DNA of 64,000 nt from Nocardiopsis alba DSM 43377 (GTDB lineage Bacteria > Actinomycetota > Actinomycetes > Streptosporangiales > Streptosporangiaceae): positions 62,001 through 126,000 of the forward strand of contig NZ_ANAC01000023.1 in assembly GCF_000341225.1 (NCBI RefSeq). The letters are read 5' to 3'. The notes under the pieces are model-generated. The model worked only from the letters and a program-made list of their open reading frames with translations, searched no databases and was not told the DNA's origin. This document shows positions 53,237 through 61,212 of the stretch, in pieces. The first letter of the stretch is position 1. Each line of letters opens with the position of its first letter. A program made the translations under genes and the position numbers.

Positions 53237-54630
53237 ACCCGGACCTCCTCCACGGGCCTCTTCTCCGGACGGCGCAGGATCAGCGGGGAGATGAGCATGC
53301 CCGCGGCGGCGAAGGCGGCCGTGAGACCGAACGCCCAGCGGAACTCCACGCCCGTCGGGTCGGTGCCCAGGATGATGGTCAGCAGAGCCACCGTGACCGC
53401 GGCCGACAGGTACTGGGAGGTGGTCATGAGCGCTCCGGCCGTGCCCTGGTGCCGGTCCGGCACGTCCCGGGTGCCGATGACGAACATGGAGGTGTAGATG
53501 ACCCCGTGTCCGAAGCCGCTCAGCAGCAGGCCGGGCAGCAGGTGGGTGGTGTAGGTGCCCGACCCGAGCATGGCGGCGAGCAACGCCAGGCCGACGACGC
53601 TGATCAGGAAGCCCACGGTCATGGTCGTTCCCGCGCCGATGCGTTCCACCGCGCGGCCCGCGGCCATGTTCCCGAAGGTCACCATGACGGCCAGGGGGAG
53701 GAAGCCCAGTCCCGCCTGGAGCGGTGTGAAGCCCTCCAGTTTCTGGAGCAGGAGTGTGACCAGGTAGAACTCCGAACCCACGCTGGCCATGTACAGGTAG
53801 GTGGCCACCACGCCGGCTCCGAGGGAGCGGGTGCGCCGCAGGGACCGGTCCACCATCACGTTGTCGGACCACGCCTCGTTGGTGAGGAAGGCCAGGCCCA
53901 GGACCACGGCGACCAGGCAGGCGACTCCGGCGTACATGCCCGGGGTACCCGGATCCGCCACCAGGGTCAGACCGATGACCAGGGCGAGGAGCGCGCCGGT
54001 GCCCATCATCGCGGCGGGCAGGGGCACGCGTCCCGCCCGGTCCTGCCGGGACGCGGCGGTCAGCCACAGCAGACCGCCCAGGGCGGCCAGCAGGGTCAGC
54101 GGGATGTTGATGAGGAAGGTCCATCGCCAGGAGAACTCGGTGAGGACGCCACCGAGGATGGCGCCCACGGCGAGACCGGAGGCGCCGATGGCGCCCCAGA
54201 TGGACAGGGCGCGTGAGCGGGCCGGACCGGCCGCGAAGGTCGCGCTGATGAGGCCGATGGTCGCCGGCTGGAGGAAGGCCGCCGACAGCCCCTGCGCGCC
54301 TCGGCTGATCAGGAGCGCCATACCCTCTTGGGCGAAGCCTCCCAGGGCGCTGGCCGCGCCGAAGGCGATGACCGAGACGAGGAAGACCCGCTTGGCGCCG
54401 ACACGGTCGCAGACGCGCCCTCCCACCAGCAGGAGGCCGGCGAACAGGAGGGCGTAGGCGCTGACGATCCATTGGAGGACGGAGGAGGAGAGACCGAGGT
54501 CGTGCCCGACGCTGGGCATGGCGACGTAGATGATGGAGTAGTCCAGCGCGATGAGGAACTGCGCCAGACAGAGAACGGTGAGGGCACCGATCGCCTGGGG
54601 ACTTGCCGTGGATCTGAGGACCGTGTTCAT
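53233..54630 (-). CDS. MFS transporter, DHA2-type (14 TMS) efflux
   Basis: 465 residues from ATG 54630, overlapping the phosphatase stop as ATGA. The DHA2 pattern is VLCLAQFLIALDYSIIYVAM, QWIVSAYALLFAGLLLVGGR and VCDRVGAKRVFLVSVIAFGA, with motif C-like GAIGASGLAVGAILGGVLTE. About 14 hydrophobic segments are visible. It resembles drug-resistance exporters such as those that pump out an antibiotic from its producer. Being inside the operon, it likely exports the cluster's product and confers self-resistance. Confidence 0.87.
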   Translation of the reverse strand: MNTVLRSTASPQAIGALTVLCLAQFLIALDYSIIYVAMPSVGHDLGLSSSVLQWIVSAYALLFAGLLLVGGRVCDRVGAKRVFLVSVIAFGAASALGGFAQEGMALLISRGAQGLSAAFLQPATIGLISATFAAGPARSRALSIWGAIGASGLAVGAILGGVLTEFSWRWTFLINIPLTLLAALGGLLWLTAASRQDRAGRVPLPAAMMGTGALLALVIGLTLVADPGTPGMYAGVACLVAVVLGLAFLTNEAWSDNVMVDRSLRRTRSLGAGVVATYLYMASVGSEFYLVTLLLQKLEGFTPLQAGLGFLPLAVMVTFGNMAAGRAVERIGAGTTMTVGFLISVVGLALLAAMLGSGTYTTHLLPGLLLSGFGHGVIYTSMFVIGTRDVPDRHQGTAGALMTTSQYLSAAVTVALLTIILGTDPTGVEFRWAFGLTAAFAAAGMLISPLILRRPEKRPVEEVRV

Positions 54631-55316
54631 CGAGTCGCTTTCGTGGCGGTTTGCAGGGCCGGATCGTGCAGATGACCGGCGAGTTCGAGGACGGAGCCGG
54701 CGACGAGGAGGGCGCCCGCCGAGAACAGGGCCTCGGCGTCGGCGACACCCCAGTCGACCCCGATCGCCGTCATGCCGGCGTCGACGGCCATGGTGACGTC
54801 GTCGGGGGAGTCGCCCACGACCACGCACTCCTCGGGGCGGAGTCCGAGGGAGTCCGCGGCCAGGAGGGCCGGGTCGGGGGCGGGTTTTCCCCGGGCGGCC
54901 AGGTCGTGTCCGATGACCAGGTCGGGGTGGCGGTCCAGCCCCGTGGACTCCAGGAGTTCGTGGGCGCTGCGCGTGATCTTGCTGGTGACCACCGCGATCC
55001 GGGCGCCCTCCTCGGACAGGTCCGTCAACAGCTCCCGGACGCCGGGGAAGACCAGGGTCGAGGCGGCGGCCCGGCTGCGGCGGGCGAAGGACTCGCGGAA
55101 GAGCGCCTTGGCCGCCTCCCACACCGTCTCGTCGCCTCGGGGGATGAGGAGGGGCAGGATCGTGTCGAGGGGCTTGCCGATGAGGCCTCGGGCGTCGGCC
55201 GGCAGCGGTACCGCGCCGTAAGGGGCGCAGGCGTCGTGGAAGGCGGCCATGATCACCGAGGGCGAGTCCACCAGCGTGCCGTCCAGGTCGAAGAGGACAC
55301 CGCGTGCGCGCTTCAC
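54627..55316 (-). CDS. HAD-family phosphatase paired with C-glycosynthase
   Basis: 229 residues from GTG 55316, overlapping the glycosidase-like gene stop as GTGA. Motif I is GVLFDLDGTLVDSPSVIMAA, motif II IAVVTSKITRSAHELL, motif III GKPAPDPALLAADSLGL and motif IV CVVVGDSPDDVTMAVDAGM. It resembles phosphoglycolate-phosphatase-type HADs. PsuG-like enzymes in indigoidine, minimycin and related clusters are regularly accompanied by such a HAD that removes the 5'-phosphate of the C-nucleotide; that role is inferred here. Confidence 0.88.
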   Translation of the reverse strand: MKRARGVLFDLDGTLVDSPSVIMAAFHDACAPYGAVPLPADARGLIGKPLDTILPLLIPRGDETVWEAAKALFRESFARRSRAAASTLVFPGVRELLTDLSEEGARIAVVTSKITRSAHELLESTGLDRHPDLVIGHDLAARGKPAPDPALLAADSLGLRPEECVVVGDSPDDVTMAVDAGMTAIGVDWGVADAEALFSAGALLVAGSVLELAGHLHDPALQTATKATR

Positions 55317-56269
55317 GACCCCACCGTCGCCTTCGTGGACACCTCGGCGCGGACAGCGGTCTCCGCGACCGCGAGCCGGGCGGCCAGCCGGGTCGTGGAC
55401 TCCAGGACCGCGCGGTTGACCCGCGCGCTGCGCCCGTCCGTGGCCTTGGCGATGGCCGACAGAACGAACGGGGTGAGCGCGGCCCCGGTCGCCCCGGCCT
55501 CGTGCGCCTCCCGCAGCGCCTCCTCCACCAGCGTGTCGAGCAGGTCGGCGTCGATGCTCCATTCCTCCTCGATGGGGTGGGTGACCACCACGGAGGAGGG
55601 GGATACCGCCTCCCAGTGCCGGTGCGCGACCCCCGCCAGTTCCGCCAGATCGTCGAGGCGATGGGGGACGGGCCGTCCCGTGCTGCGCGTGTAGTAGCCG
55701 GGGAAGTCGTCGGACCGGTATCCGATGACGGGCACGCCCACGGTCTCCAGGTACTCCAGGGTCAGGGCGGGGTCGAGCATGGACTTGGCACCGGCGCAGA
55801 CCACCGCCACGGGCGAACGGGTGAACTCGGTGAGGTCCGTGGAGACGTCGAAGGAGACCTCGGCCCCTCGGTGCACGCCCCCGATGCCCGCGACCGCGAA
55901 CACCCTGATCCCCGTGGCGACCGTGCCGATGAGAGCGGAGGAGACCGTGGTTCCGCCGGTGCGTCCGCCGTGCAGGGCCATCGCCAGGTCCCGGGTACTG
56001 ATCTTCTGGTCGTCGGAGGCCTTGGCCAGCCGTTCCAGTTCCTCGTCCGAGACCCCGACACGCAGGGCGCCGTCGATCACCGCGACCCGGGCGGGGACCG
56101 CCCCCTCCTCCCGAGCGCATCGGTCGACCGCCAGCGCGGTCTCCAGGTTGTTCGGGTAGGTGCCTCCGGCGACCACGGAGGTCTCCATGGCGACGACGGC
56201 CTCGCGGCTCTCCACGGCGGCACGGACCTCGTCGGAGACGATGACGGCCGACCGGTCGGGACTGTTCAT
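55313..56269 (-). CDS. pseudouridine-5'-phosphate glycosidase-like C-glycosynthase
   Basis: 318 residues from ATG 56269 (GAGGAG SD six bases upstream). It is a full-length PsuG/YeiN family protein: SREAVVAMETSVVAGGTYPN (catalytic Glu), DDQKISTRDLAMALHGGRTG (catalytic Lys region), GGTTVSSALIGTVATGIRVF, AGIGGVHRGAEVSFDVSTDL, VCAGAKSMLDPALTLEYLET and GYRSDDFPGYYTRSTGRP. PsuG reversibly joins ribose-5-phosphate to uracil carbon 5. Homologues such as those of the showdomycin, minimycin and indigoidine clusters form C-C bonds to other heterocycles. There is no psuK kinase beside it; it sits among aminoacyl-carrier genes, so a biosynthetic C-glycosylation role is inferred. Confidence 0.93.
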   Translation of the reverse strand: MNSPDRSAVIVSDEVRAAVESREAVVAMETSVVAGGTYPNNLETALAVDRCAREEGAVPARVAVIDGALRVGVSDEELERLAKASDDQKISTRDLAMALHGGRTGGTTVSSALIGTVATGIRVFAVAGIGGVHRGAEVSFDVSTDLTEFTRSPVAVVCAGAKSMLDPALTLEYLETVGVPVIGYRSDDFPGYYTRSTGRPVPHRLDDLAELAGVAHRHWEAVSPSSVVVTHPIEEEWSIDADLLDTLVEEALREAHEAGATGAALTPFVLSAIAKATDGRSARVNRAVLESTTRLAARLAVAETAVRAEVSTKATVGS

Positions 56270-56280
56270 GTCCACTCCTC

Positions 56281-56961
56281 TCACTCTCCACGCTCACGGC
56301 GGGCGTCATCGGCCAGCGACCCTTGGGCGGTCACCAGTTCCGGGCCGACGAGTTTCGGATGGTTGGCGGCGATACCGCCGACCACGGTGTCGTAGGGGAA
56401 GTCGTCGTACTCGCCGCGCCACCGGACGAACTCCATGTGGCGACGCCCCTGTTCGTCGAAGGGGTGGTAGTAGCTGTCGTCGCGACCGTCGAACTCCAAC
56501 GGCCGGATCCCGTAGAGACGGCACAGCAGGGTGTTGAAGACGGGGGTCGCGCGGATCCAGGCGCCGTCGATCCGCACCGACACCAGGGCGTGGAAGGTGA
56601 AGAGGTCGCCGCCCATGAGCTCGAGGAGACGCTCGGAGGCCAGGTGGTTGCGCACGTCCCCGTAGACCAGCCGGGTGGGGATGCCCACCGAGCGGGCGGC
56701 CGCGGCGTAGACGATGGACTTGTGGACGCAGAACCCCTGCCCGCGCTTGAGGACGCCGGAGGCGCGGACGCCCTCACGGGTGAGATCGGCGTCGTAGACC
56801 TCGTAGCGGATACCGTCGCGCACGGCGTCGTGCAGCCGTACGGCCATCTCACGGGGCGAGGCGTTCCGATCCGGGAGGGCCCGGTCGACGAACTCCCGCA
56901 CTTCGGGGCTCTGGTGGTCGAGGAAGTAGGTCGGTTCCGTCGGTGTTCGGGTCTCGGTCAC
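56281..56961 (-). CDS. transglutaminase-like cysteine protein
   Basis: 226 residues from GTG 56961, with AAGGA five bases upstream. The transglutaminase-core fold shows VLKRGQGFCVHKSIVYAAAA (catalytic Cys), VGIPTRLVYGDVRNHLASER and GGDLFTFHALVSVRIDGAWI (catalytic His), then ATPVFNTLLCRLYGIRPLEF, where the usual Asp is replaced or shifted. Such proteins can act as acyltransferases, amidases or thioesterase-like release enzymes on carrier-bound substrates. Between the oxidase and the C-glycosynthase gene it could release or transfer the carrier-bound heterocycle. This is inference. Confidence 0.85.
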   Translation of the reverse strand: MTETRTPTEPTYFLDHQSPEVREFVDRALPDRNASPREMAVRLHDAVRDGIRYEVYDADLTREGVRASGVLKRGQGFCVHKSIVYAAAARSVGIPTRLVYGDVRNHLASERLLELMGGDLFTFHALVSVRIDGAWIRATPVFNTLLCRLYGIRPLEFDGRDDSYYHPFDEQGRRHMEFVRWRGEYDDFPYDTVVGGIAANHPKLVGPELVTAQGSLADDARRERGE

Positions 56962-56974
56962 GTCTGTCCTTCGG

Positions 56975-58147
56975 TCACAGGCCCAGAGCCTTGGCGATCT
57001 TCTGCCGTTGCACGGCGTTGGATCCGGAATAGATGGGTCCGCCGAGGGCGTCACGGACCCCGATCTCCATGCCGGTGTCGGTGAGCACGCCCTCGCCGCC
57101 GAACAGCTCGACGGCGGCCTGAGCGGTACGGATATTGGCCTCGCTCGTGAGGATCTTGGCCATCGCCGTCTCCGCGGTGGCCCTGTGCCCGGCGGCGACC
57201 GCCTCCCCGGCGGCGTGCAGGGCCCGCCGGGCGTTCTGGGTCGCCATGTGCATCTCCACGACGGTGTCGCGCACGCTCTGGAACTCGGCGAGCGGTCGGC
57301 CGAACTGGCGCCGGGTCTCCACCCGCTTCACGACCCGGTCCAGACGATGGCGCATCTCGCCCACGTTGATGACGAAGGCGATCAGGATCTCCCAGGTCAT
57401 CACTCGGTCGAGGATCAGGAATCCGGTCCCCGCCGCGCCGATGACGTTGGCCCGGGGGACACGGCATTCCGTCAGACGCAGCCGCCCGAAGGGGGAGGTG
57501 CGCAGGGTCGACTTGTCCAACGCCGGACCGAAGTCCGCGCCGGGCGTGCCTCGGGGGACGAGTACCGCGCTCAGACCGAGCGGGCCGGGGGTGTCGGAGG
57601 TGCGAACGTAGACGACCGCCAGGTCCGCGACCGGGCCGTTGGTGACGTAGGTCTTCAGCCCGTTCAGTTCGATGTGGTCGCCGTCCGTCCGGCCGGTGGT
57701 CGCCATGGCCAGCACGTCCGACCCCGCTTCGGGCTCGGTGATGGCGTGGCAGCCGATGGCCGCTCCGGTGGCGATCGTCGGCAGGTGGCGACGGCGGAGT
57801 TCGGGGCTCGCGAACCCGTTGAGCGCGAACCCGGTACTGGCCAGGTGCGTGGCTGCGCTGAAGTTCAGCCCCGCGTCACGGACCGTGTAGCCGAGGTGCT
57901 CGACCACGTGCATGAGGTCGGTCAGGGAACAGGCCTGACCTCCGACCTCCTCGGGGAGGAAGGAACCGAACAGGCCCGTGCCCGCAAGCTCCTCCCAGAC
58001 CTCTCGGGAGAAGACCGCCCGCCGGTCCCGTTCGAGATGACCTCGGTTGATGGTGGGGGCGACCCGTTCGATGCGCTCGCGTAGGCGGGTGAGAGCGATG
58101 CCCTCGTCTCGCGGCGGTGCCGCTGTGGTGATCACCATGTCGGGCAC
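56975..58147 (-). CDS. acyl-CoA dehydrogenase-like flavoprotein oxidase
   Basis: 390 residues from GTG 58147 (ATG 58138 is an alternative). It is a complete acyl-CoA dehydrogenase fold: FGSFLPEEVGGQACSLTDLM, IGCHAITEPEAGSDVLAMAT (FAD binding), NGLKTYVTNGPVADLAVVYV, VETRRQFGRPLAEFQSVRDT, VELFGGEGVLTDTGMEIGVR and a C-terminus DALGGPIYSGSNAVQRQKIA. Together with a stand-alone AMP ligase and carrier protein it recalls the prolyl-carrier oxidases (PltE/PigA type) that aromatise a five-membered ring on a carrier protein. Here it could oxidise a carrier-bound dihydropyrrole to an aminopyrrole. Confidence 0.9.
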   Translation of the reverse strand: MPDMVITTAAPPRDEGIALTRLRERIERVAPTINRGHLERDRRAVFSREVWEELAGTGLFGSFLPEEVGGQACSLTDLMHVVEHLGYTVRDAGLNFSAATHLASTGFALNGFASPELRRRHLPTIATGAAIGCHAITEPEAGSDVLAMATTGRTDGDHIELNGLKTYVTNGPVADLAVVYVRTSDTPGPLGLSAVLVPRGTPGADFGPALDKSTLRTSPFGRLRLTECRVPRANVIGAAGTGFLILDRVMTWEILIAFVINVGEMRHRLDRVVKRVETRRQFGRPLAEFQSVRDTVVEMHMATQNARRALHAAGEAVAAGHRATAETAMAKILTSEANIRTAQAAVELFGGEGVLTDTGMEIGVRDALGGPIYSGSNAVQRQKIAKALGL

Positions 58148-58153
58148 GTCCGG

Positions 58154-58531
58154 TCAGTAGGAGGAGAAGTCGGGTGACGTGAGGTCGTGCCGCTCGTCGC
58201 CGCGGAGCGGCGGGTTGAACACGCTGACGAGCTCCAGATCCTCGTGGGCGCCGGCGATCAGCAGGTGCGGGTCGTGCTGATCCAGGGCGTAGAGGACGCC
58301 GGGGGAGAGGTCGATGCGGGTACCGCCGTCCTTGCTCTCGACGAACCCGCTCCCCCCGATGCAGTAACACGCTTCCAGGTGGTTCGCGTATCGGAGTCGG
58401 GAGACGGTCCCCGCGCGCACCACGGTGTGGGCGACGGTGAACCCCAGGCCGTCCTCCTCCACCAACAGCCGTTCGCTGGTGCCGTTGCCCCAGTCGATGG
58501 TCTCGGTCTTCTCTCTGGAACGCTTGAACAT
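58154..58531 (-). CDS. ectoine-synthase-like (EctC) cupin
   Basis: 125 residues from ATG 58531. It closely follows the EctC pattern: SERLLVEEDGLGFTVAHTVV, RLRYANHLEACYCIGGSGFV, DLSPGVLYALDQHDPHLLIA and LELVSVFNPPLRGDERHD, including the Glu (NHLEA), Tyr and His metal-binding positions of ectoine synthases. No ectA, ectB or ectD is present, so ectoine synthesis is not supported. EctC is known to cyclise glutamine to 5-amino-3,4-dihydro-2H-pyrrole-2-carboxylate as a side reaction. Between a carrier protein and an oxidase it could form that cyclic amidine from glutamine. Confidence 0.85.
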   Translation of the reverse strand: MFKRSREKTETIDWGNGTSERLLVEEDGLGFTVAHTVVRAGTVSRLRYANHLEACYCIGGSGFVESKDGGTRIDLSPGVLYALDQHDPHLLIAGAHEDLELVSVFNPPLRGDERHDLTSPDFSSY

Positions 58532-58577
58532 GTCTTCTTCTCTTTCTCGATCTGTTGAAATGAATTCTCGGGACGGG

Positions 58578-58838
58578 TCAGATCCGCTGTCCGGTATTGG
58601 TTTCGATGAAATCCGCGATCGCGTCGATGGTGCGGAAATTCGAGGGGGAGATCTCCACGTCGGTGACGGGCACGTCGAAGGAGGACTGGATCCACTCCAC
58701 GAGTGCCAGAAGGGAGAGGCTGTCGATGACGCCGCTGGTGAGAAGGTCGTAGTCGCGAGGGATGTTCTCCCCGGCCAGGTCCGGCGCGTGGACGGTCACG
58801 ATGCGTTCCCGAATACGGTCTCGGATATCGTCGGTCAT
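58578..58838 (-). CDS. stand-alone acyl/peptidyl carrier protein
   Basis: 86 residues from ATG 58838, overlapping the AMP-ligase stop as ATGA. The four-helix carrier pattern has the phosphopantetheine site in LLTSGVIDSLSLLALVEWIQ (Ser of DSL) and the downstream SFDVPVTDVEISPSNFRTID. The ATGA overlap with the ligase indicates stoichiometric production and that the ligase charges this carrier. Confidence 0.9.
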   Translation of the reverse strand: MTDDIRDRIRERIVTVHAPDLAGENIPRDYDLLTSGVIDSLSLLALVEWIQSSFDVPVTDVEISPSNFRTIDAIADFIETNTGQRI

Positions 58839-60181
58839 GGCGTTCGCCTTTCGAGGAATCTGTTGATGGTGCCGTTCCGGTCGGTCTTTCCCGTCCCGGT
58901 CACCGGAAAGGGTTCCGTGGTCAGGAAGGTCCGTCCGGGTACGGCCGTGGGGGTCAGGGCCGAGGAGACGGCCGAACGCAGGGCGAGGTTGGACACGGAG
59001 GCGCCCGGGTCGACGAGCACGGCCGCGATGAGCTCCCGGTCGCCGGACCCCTTGGCGTGGGCCGTCACCACGGCGTCGACCACGCCGTCCTGTCGACGCA
59101 GCACCGTCTCGATCGCGTCGAGGGACAGGCGGACACCGCGGACCTTGACCTGACGGTCGCTCCGTCCGGTCAGGCGCAGAGTGCCGTCGGCGTCGACGGT
59201 GACCAGGTCGCCCGTACGGAACTCGCGTCGACCTTCGAAGGTCCGCCACACGTCGTTCGGAGCGTTGACGTATCCCAACGCCTGGAAGGGGGTGGACACG
59301 AGCAGTTCGCCGCCATCGGAACCGTCGACGCGGTGGCGGACCCCGTCGATGGGGCGGCCCAGTTCTCCGGGCGTGGCCCGACGCAGGTCGAGGAGGAAAC
59401 CGTCGTTGATCTCGGTGCTGCCGTAGACGCTCCACAGCGCGGCACGGGGAAAGGTCGCGTCCAGGGCGGGCAGCGTCTCCAGGGGATAGAAGTCGCCGGT
59501 GGAGATCACGTGGCGGACTCGGGGCACGGGGTCGCCCGCACGGGCGATGAGGGTGAGGACGACCGGTACGGCCTGAAGGAGGTCGACGTCGTACGTGCGG
59601 GCCATCGCGGCCAGAGCCGGACCGTTGGTGAGGTCCTCCTGAGGGGCGAAGACGACCTGGCCGCCGGCGGCCAGGACCGCCCACACGTCCAGGGTGGCGA
59701 TGTCGAAGTTGATCGGGGAGAGGCTCAGGGAGACCGTGTCGGGTCCCAGGTCGAAGTGATCGCGGGCCCAACGGACGAAGCGGTCGACGCCCTCGGGATC
59801 GTGGGCGACGATCTTGGGGCTGCCGGTCGAACCGGAGGTGGTGGTCCACAGGCCGTACACGTTCCGCCACGCGCCGGGGGCGTCGGCGAAGGCGGCCAGG
59901 TCCCGGTCGATCCGGGAGACGTATTCGGCGCCCGCGTCGTGCGGAACGAGGAGGGCGGGACGGCGGAACCTCTGAGCGATGAGGGTCTCGATCACGGCCC
60001 GTCCGTCACGGCCGGCCCGTACGACCTGGACGCCGTGGGGAGGGACCTCGGGGGCGGCGGTGTTCACCGCCGTGACCAGTCGCCGGTAGGTCATCTCTCC
60101 TTCGGCGAACCTCAGCGCCACTGCCTCCGGTCGTCGGCGGGCATGTTCTCGAATCGATTCCCAAAGGGTGGGAGTGGCCAT
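58835..60181 (-). CDS. stand-alone AMP-dependent ligase (adenylation domain)
   Basis: 448 residues from ATG 60181 (MATPTLWESIREHARRRPEA), chosen because AGGAGG lies eight bases upstream; ATGs at 60187 and 60202 are less well placed. ANL motifs are LWTTTSGSTGSPKIVAHDPE (A3), SLSPINFDIATLDVWAVLAA (A4), YGSTEINDG (A5), EFRTGDLVTVDADGTL (A7) and GRSDRQVKVRGVRLSLDAIE (A8), with the catalytic Lys in TGTGKTDRNG. Pocket residues by eye, D-I-L-Q-I-T-V-D-G, match no code I know. It activates an amino or carboxylic acid, glutamine by pathway logic, and loads the carrier. It is the first gene of the operon. Confidence 0.9.
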   Translation of the reverse strand: MATPTLWESIREHARRRPEAVALRFAEGEMTYRRLVTAVNTAAPEVPPHGVQVVRAGRDGRAVIETLIAQRFRRPALLVPHDAGAEYVSRIDRDLAAFADAPGAWRNVYGLWTTTSGSTGSPKIVAHDPEGVDRFVRWARDHFDLGPDTVSLSLSPINFDIATLDVWAVLAAGGQVVFAPQEDLTNGPALAAMARTYDVDLLQAVPVVLTLIARAGDPVPRVRHVISTGDFYPLETLPALDATFPRAALWSVYGSTEINDGFLLDLRRATPGELGRPIDGVRHRVDGSDGGELLVSTPFQALGYVNAPNDVWRTFEGRREFRTGDLVTVDADGTLRLTGRSDRQVKVRGVRLSLDAIETVLRRQDGVVDAVVTAHAKGSGDRELIAAVLVDPGASVSNLALRSAVSSALTPTAVPGRTFLTTEPFPVTGTGKTDRNGTINRFLERRTP

Positions 60182-60972
60182 GGTCATCGCCTCCTCGGTC
60201 ATGAGAACGGTGGATGTTCCTGCATGGGCTCATACGTCGAACGGGAGGTTTTCCAGGCCGATACGGGAGAGATGTCTCCCCCTGGGCGGAGCGGAGATGC
60301 CGAAGAACGTTCGACTGCCAGAGCAGAACATAGGTAACGTCGTCACGGCTTGGCAATACCGTTTCTGAAAATTCCCTCGGTGTGGAACGGGAAAAAGGGG
60401 AGGTGCGAACCTCGGACAAGGGGATTCTCGTTTTCCAAGGTCGTTCTTCGACCGATTCTGGACGAGGGCTCCAGTGATTCTCGAGCGCGGCGCGGGCGGG
60501 GTCGGCGCGTGCCCGCATGGGGCCGGGCGCCGCCGTCCCCGGGGGCGCCGGAGGGGCTCTCCATCACCGAGGAGACGGATGGTGAGAGAGGGGAGAAAGT
60601 GGATCCTCAGGGGGACAAGACCCTTCTGAACTGGGAGGACGTGGATGGTGTCCCTCCCCGTCTCCGGTGTCCCGAAGGTGTTCGCCCGGGTGTCCCCTGG
60701 AGCCGGGCGGCCTCCTCCGAGGCGGGTCCTCTCGTGTCCTCGGGCCTTCGGGCAGGTGGGGCATGGTCCTCACATGGCAGCTTGGTGCCATTGCAGGAGT
60801 AGGCCAGTCGATCGTGCTGACAGTCGACTCGTGAACGTCGATGATGGAAATCAGATCGGCGGTTCGGAGAGCGCCCTCACCGGATCCGAAGCCGCGCGAT
60901 GAACCCCAGAAGTCGCAGAATCATCTTCGATGCCGTGGACTCCTCGGCTCACGAAAAAGGGAAGAGACCTTC
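60182..60972. other. 791-bp region with divergent promoters
   Basis: Upstream region of the AMP-ligase operon (minus) and of the small peptide gene (plus). A 150-codon plus frame (60350-60802) is open but lacks gene-like composition and a ribosome-binding site. The segment 60200-60440 is more AT-rich, as expected for promoters. No operator repeat was recognised. Confidence 0.5.
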
Positions 60973-61122
60973 ATGGGCAAGATCACGAACTTCTTCTGTG
61001 TCGTCGGTATCACCGCCGCCTGTGTTCTCGTGGACGGTGGACCGATCGTCGAGCGGAATTCCACCGGGGTCCTGGCCGGAGAGGGTTATTCCTGCGAGGA
61101 GTGCGGCGCCGGTTGGCAGTGA
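60973..61122 (+). CDS. small Cys-containing peptide, possibly exported or a precursor
   Basis: 49 residues from ATG 60973 (GGAAGAGA upstream); the frame extends to 60841 without a better start. The N-terminal half is hydrophobic (TNFFCVVGITAACVLV), like a short signal or membrane segment, and the C-terminal half is STGVLAGEGYSCEECGAGWQ with a C-x-x-C pair. The product could be a small secreted peptide or a precursor peptide; no modification enzyme gene is next to it. Function unknown. Confidence 0.45.
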   Translation: MGKITNFFCVVGITAACVLVDGGPIVERNSTGVLAGEGYSCEECGAGWQ

Positions 61123-61142
61123 CCTGAAAGGGTCGATGGAGA

Positions 61143-61179
61143 GGGGAGGGCGTCCCTATGGGGCTCCCGTCCCCTTTTT
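61143..61179 (+). terminator. imperfect hairpin with T-run between peptide and SARP genes
   Basis: GGGGAGGG pairs with CCCGTCCCC around a bulge, followed by TTTTT at 61175-61179. It looks like an intrinsic terminator or attenuator after the small peptide gene. Confidence 0.45.
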
Positions 61180-61212
61180 CCCGGAGCGTTCGTCCGAAAG
61201 AGAGAAGAGTCG

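Noticed and set aside
54627..56269. Pseudouridine catabolism (psuG/psuK)
   Set aside because: No kinase of the PsuK family and no nucleoside importer; the HAD and carrier-protein neighbours fit biosynthesis better.
58154..58531. Ectoine biosynthesis
   Set aside because: Only an EctC-like gene is present; no ectA, ectB or ectD, and the neighbours are carrier-protein enzymes.
60350..60802. 150-codon plus-strand frame
   Set aside because: No ribosome-binding site, uneven composition and no protein-like pattern; treated as intergenic.
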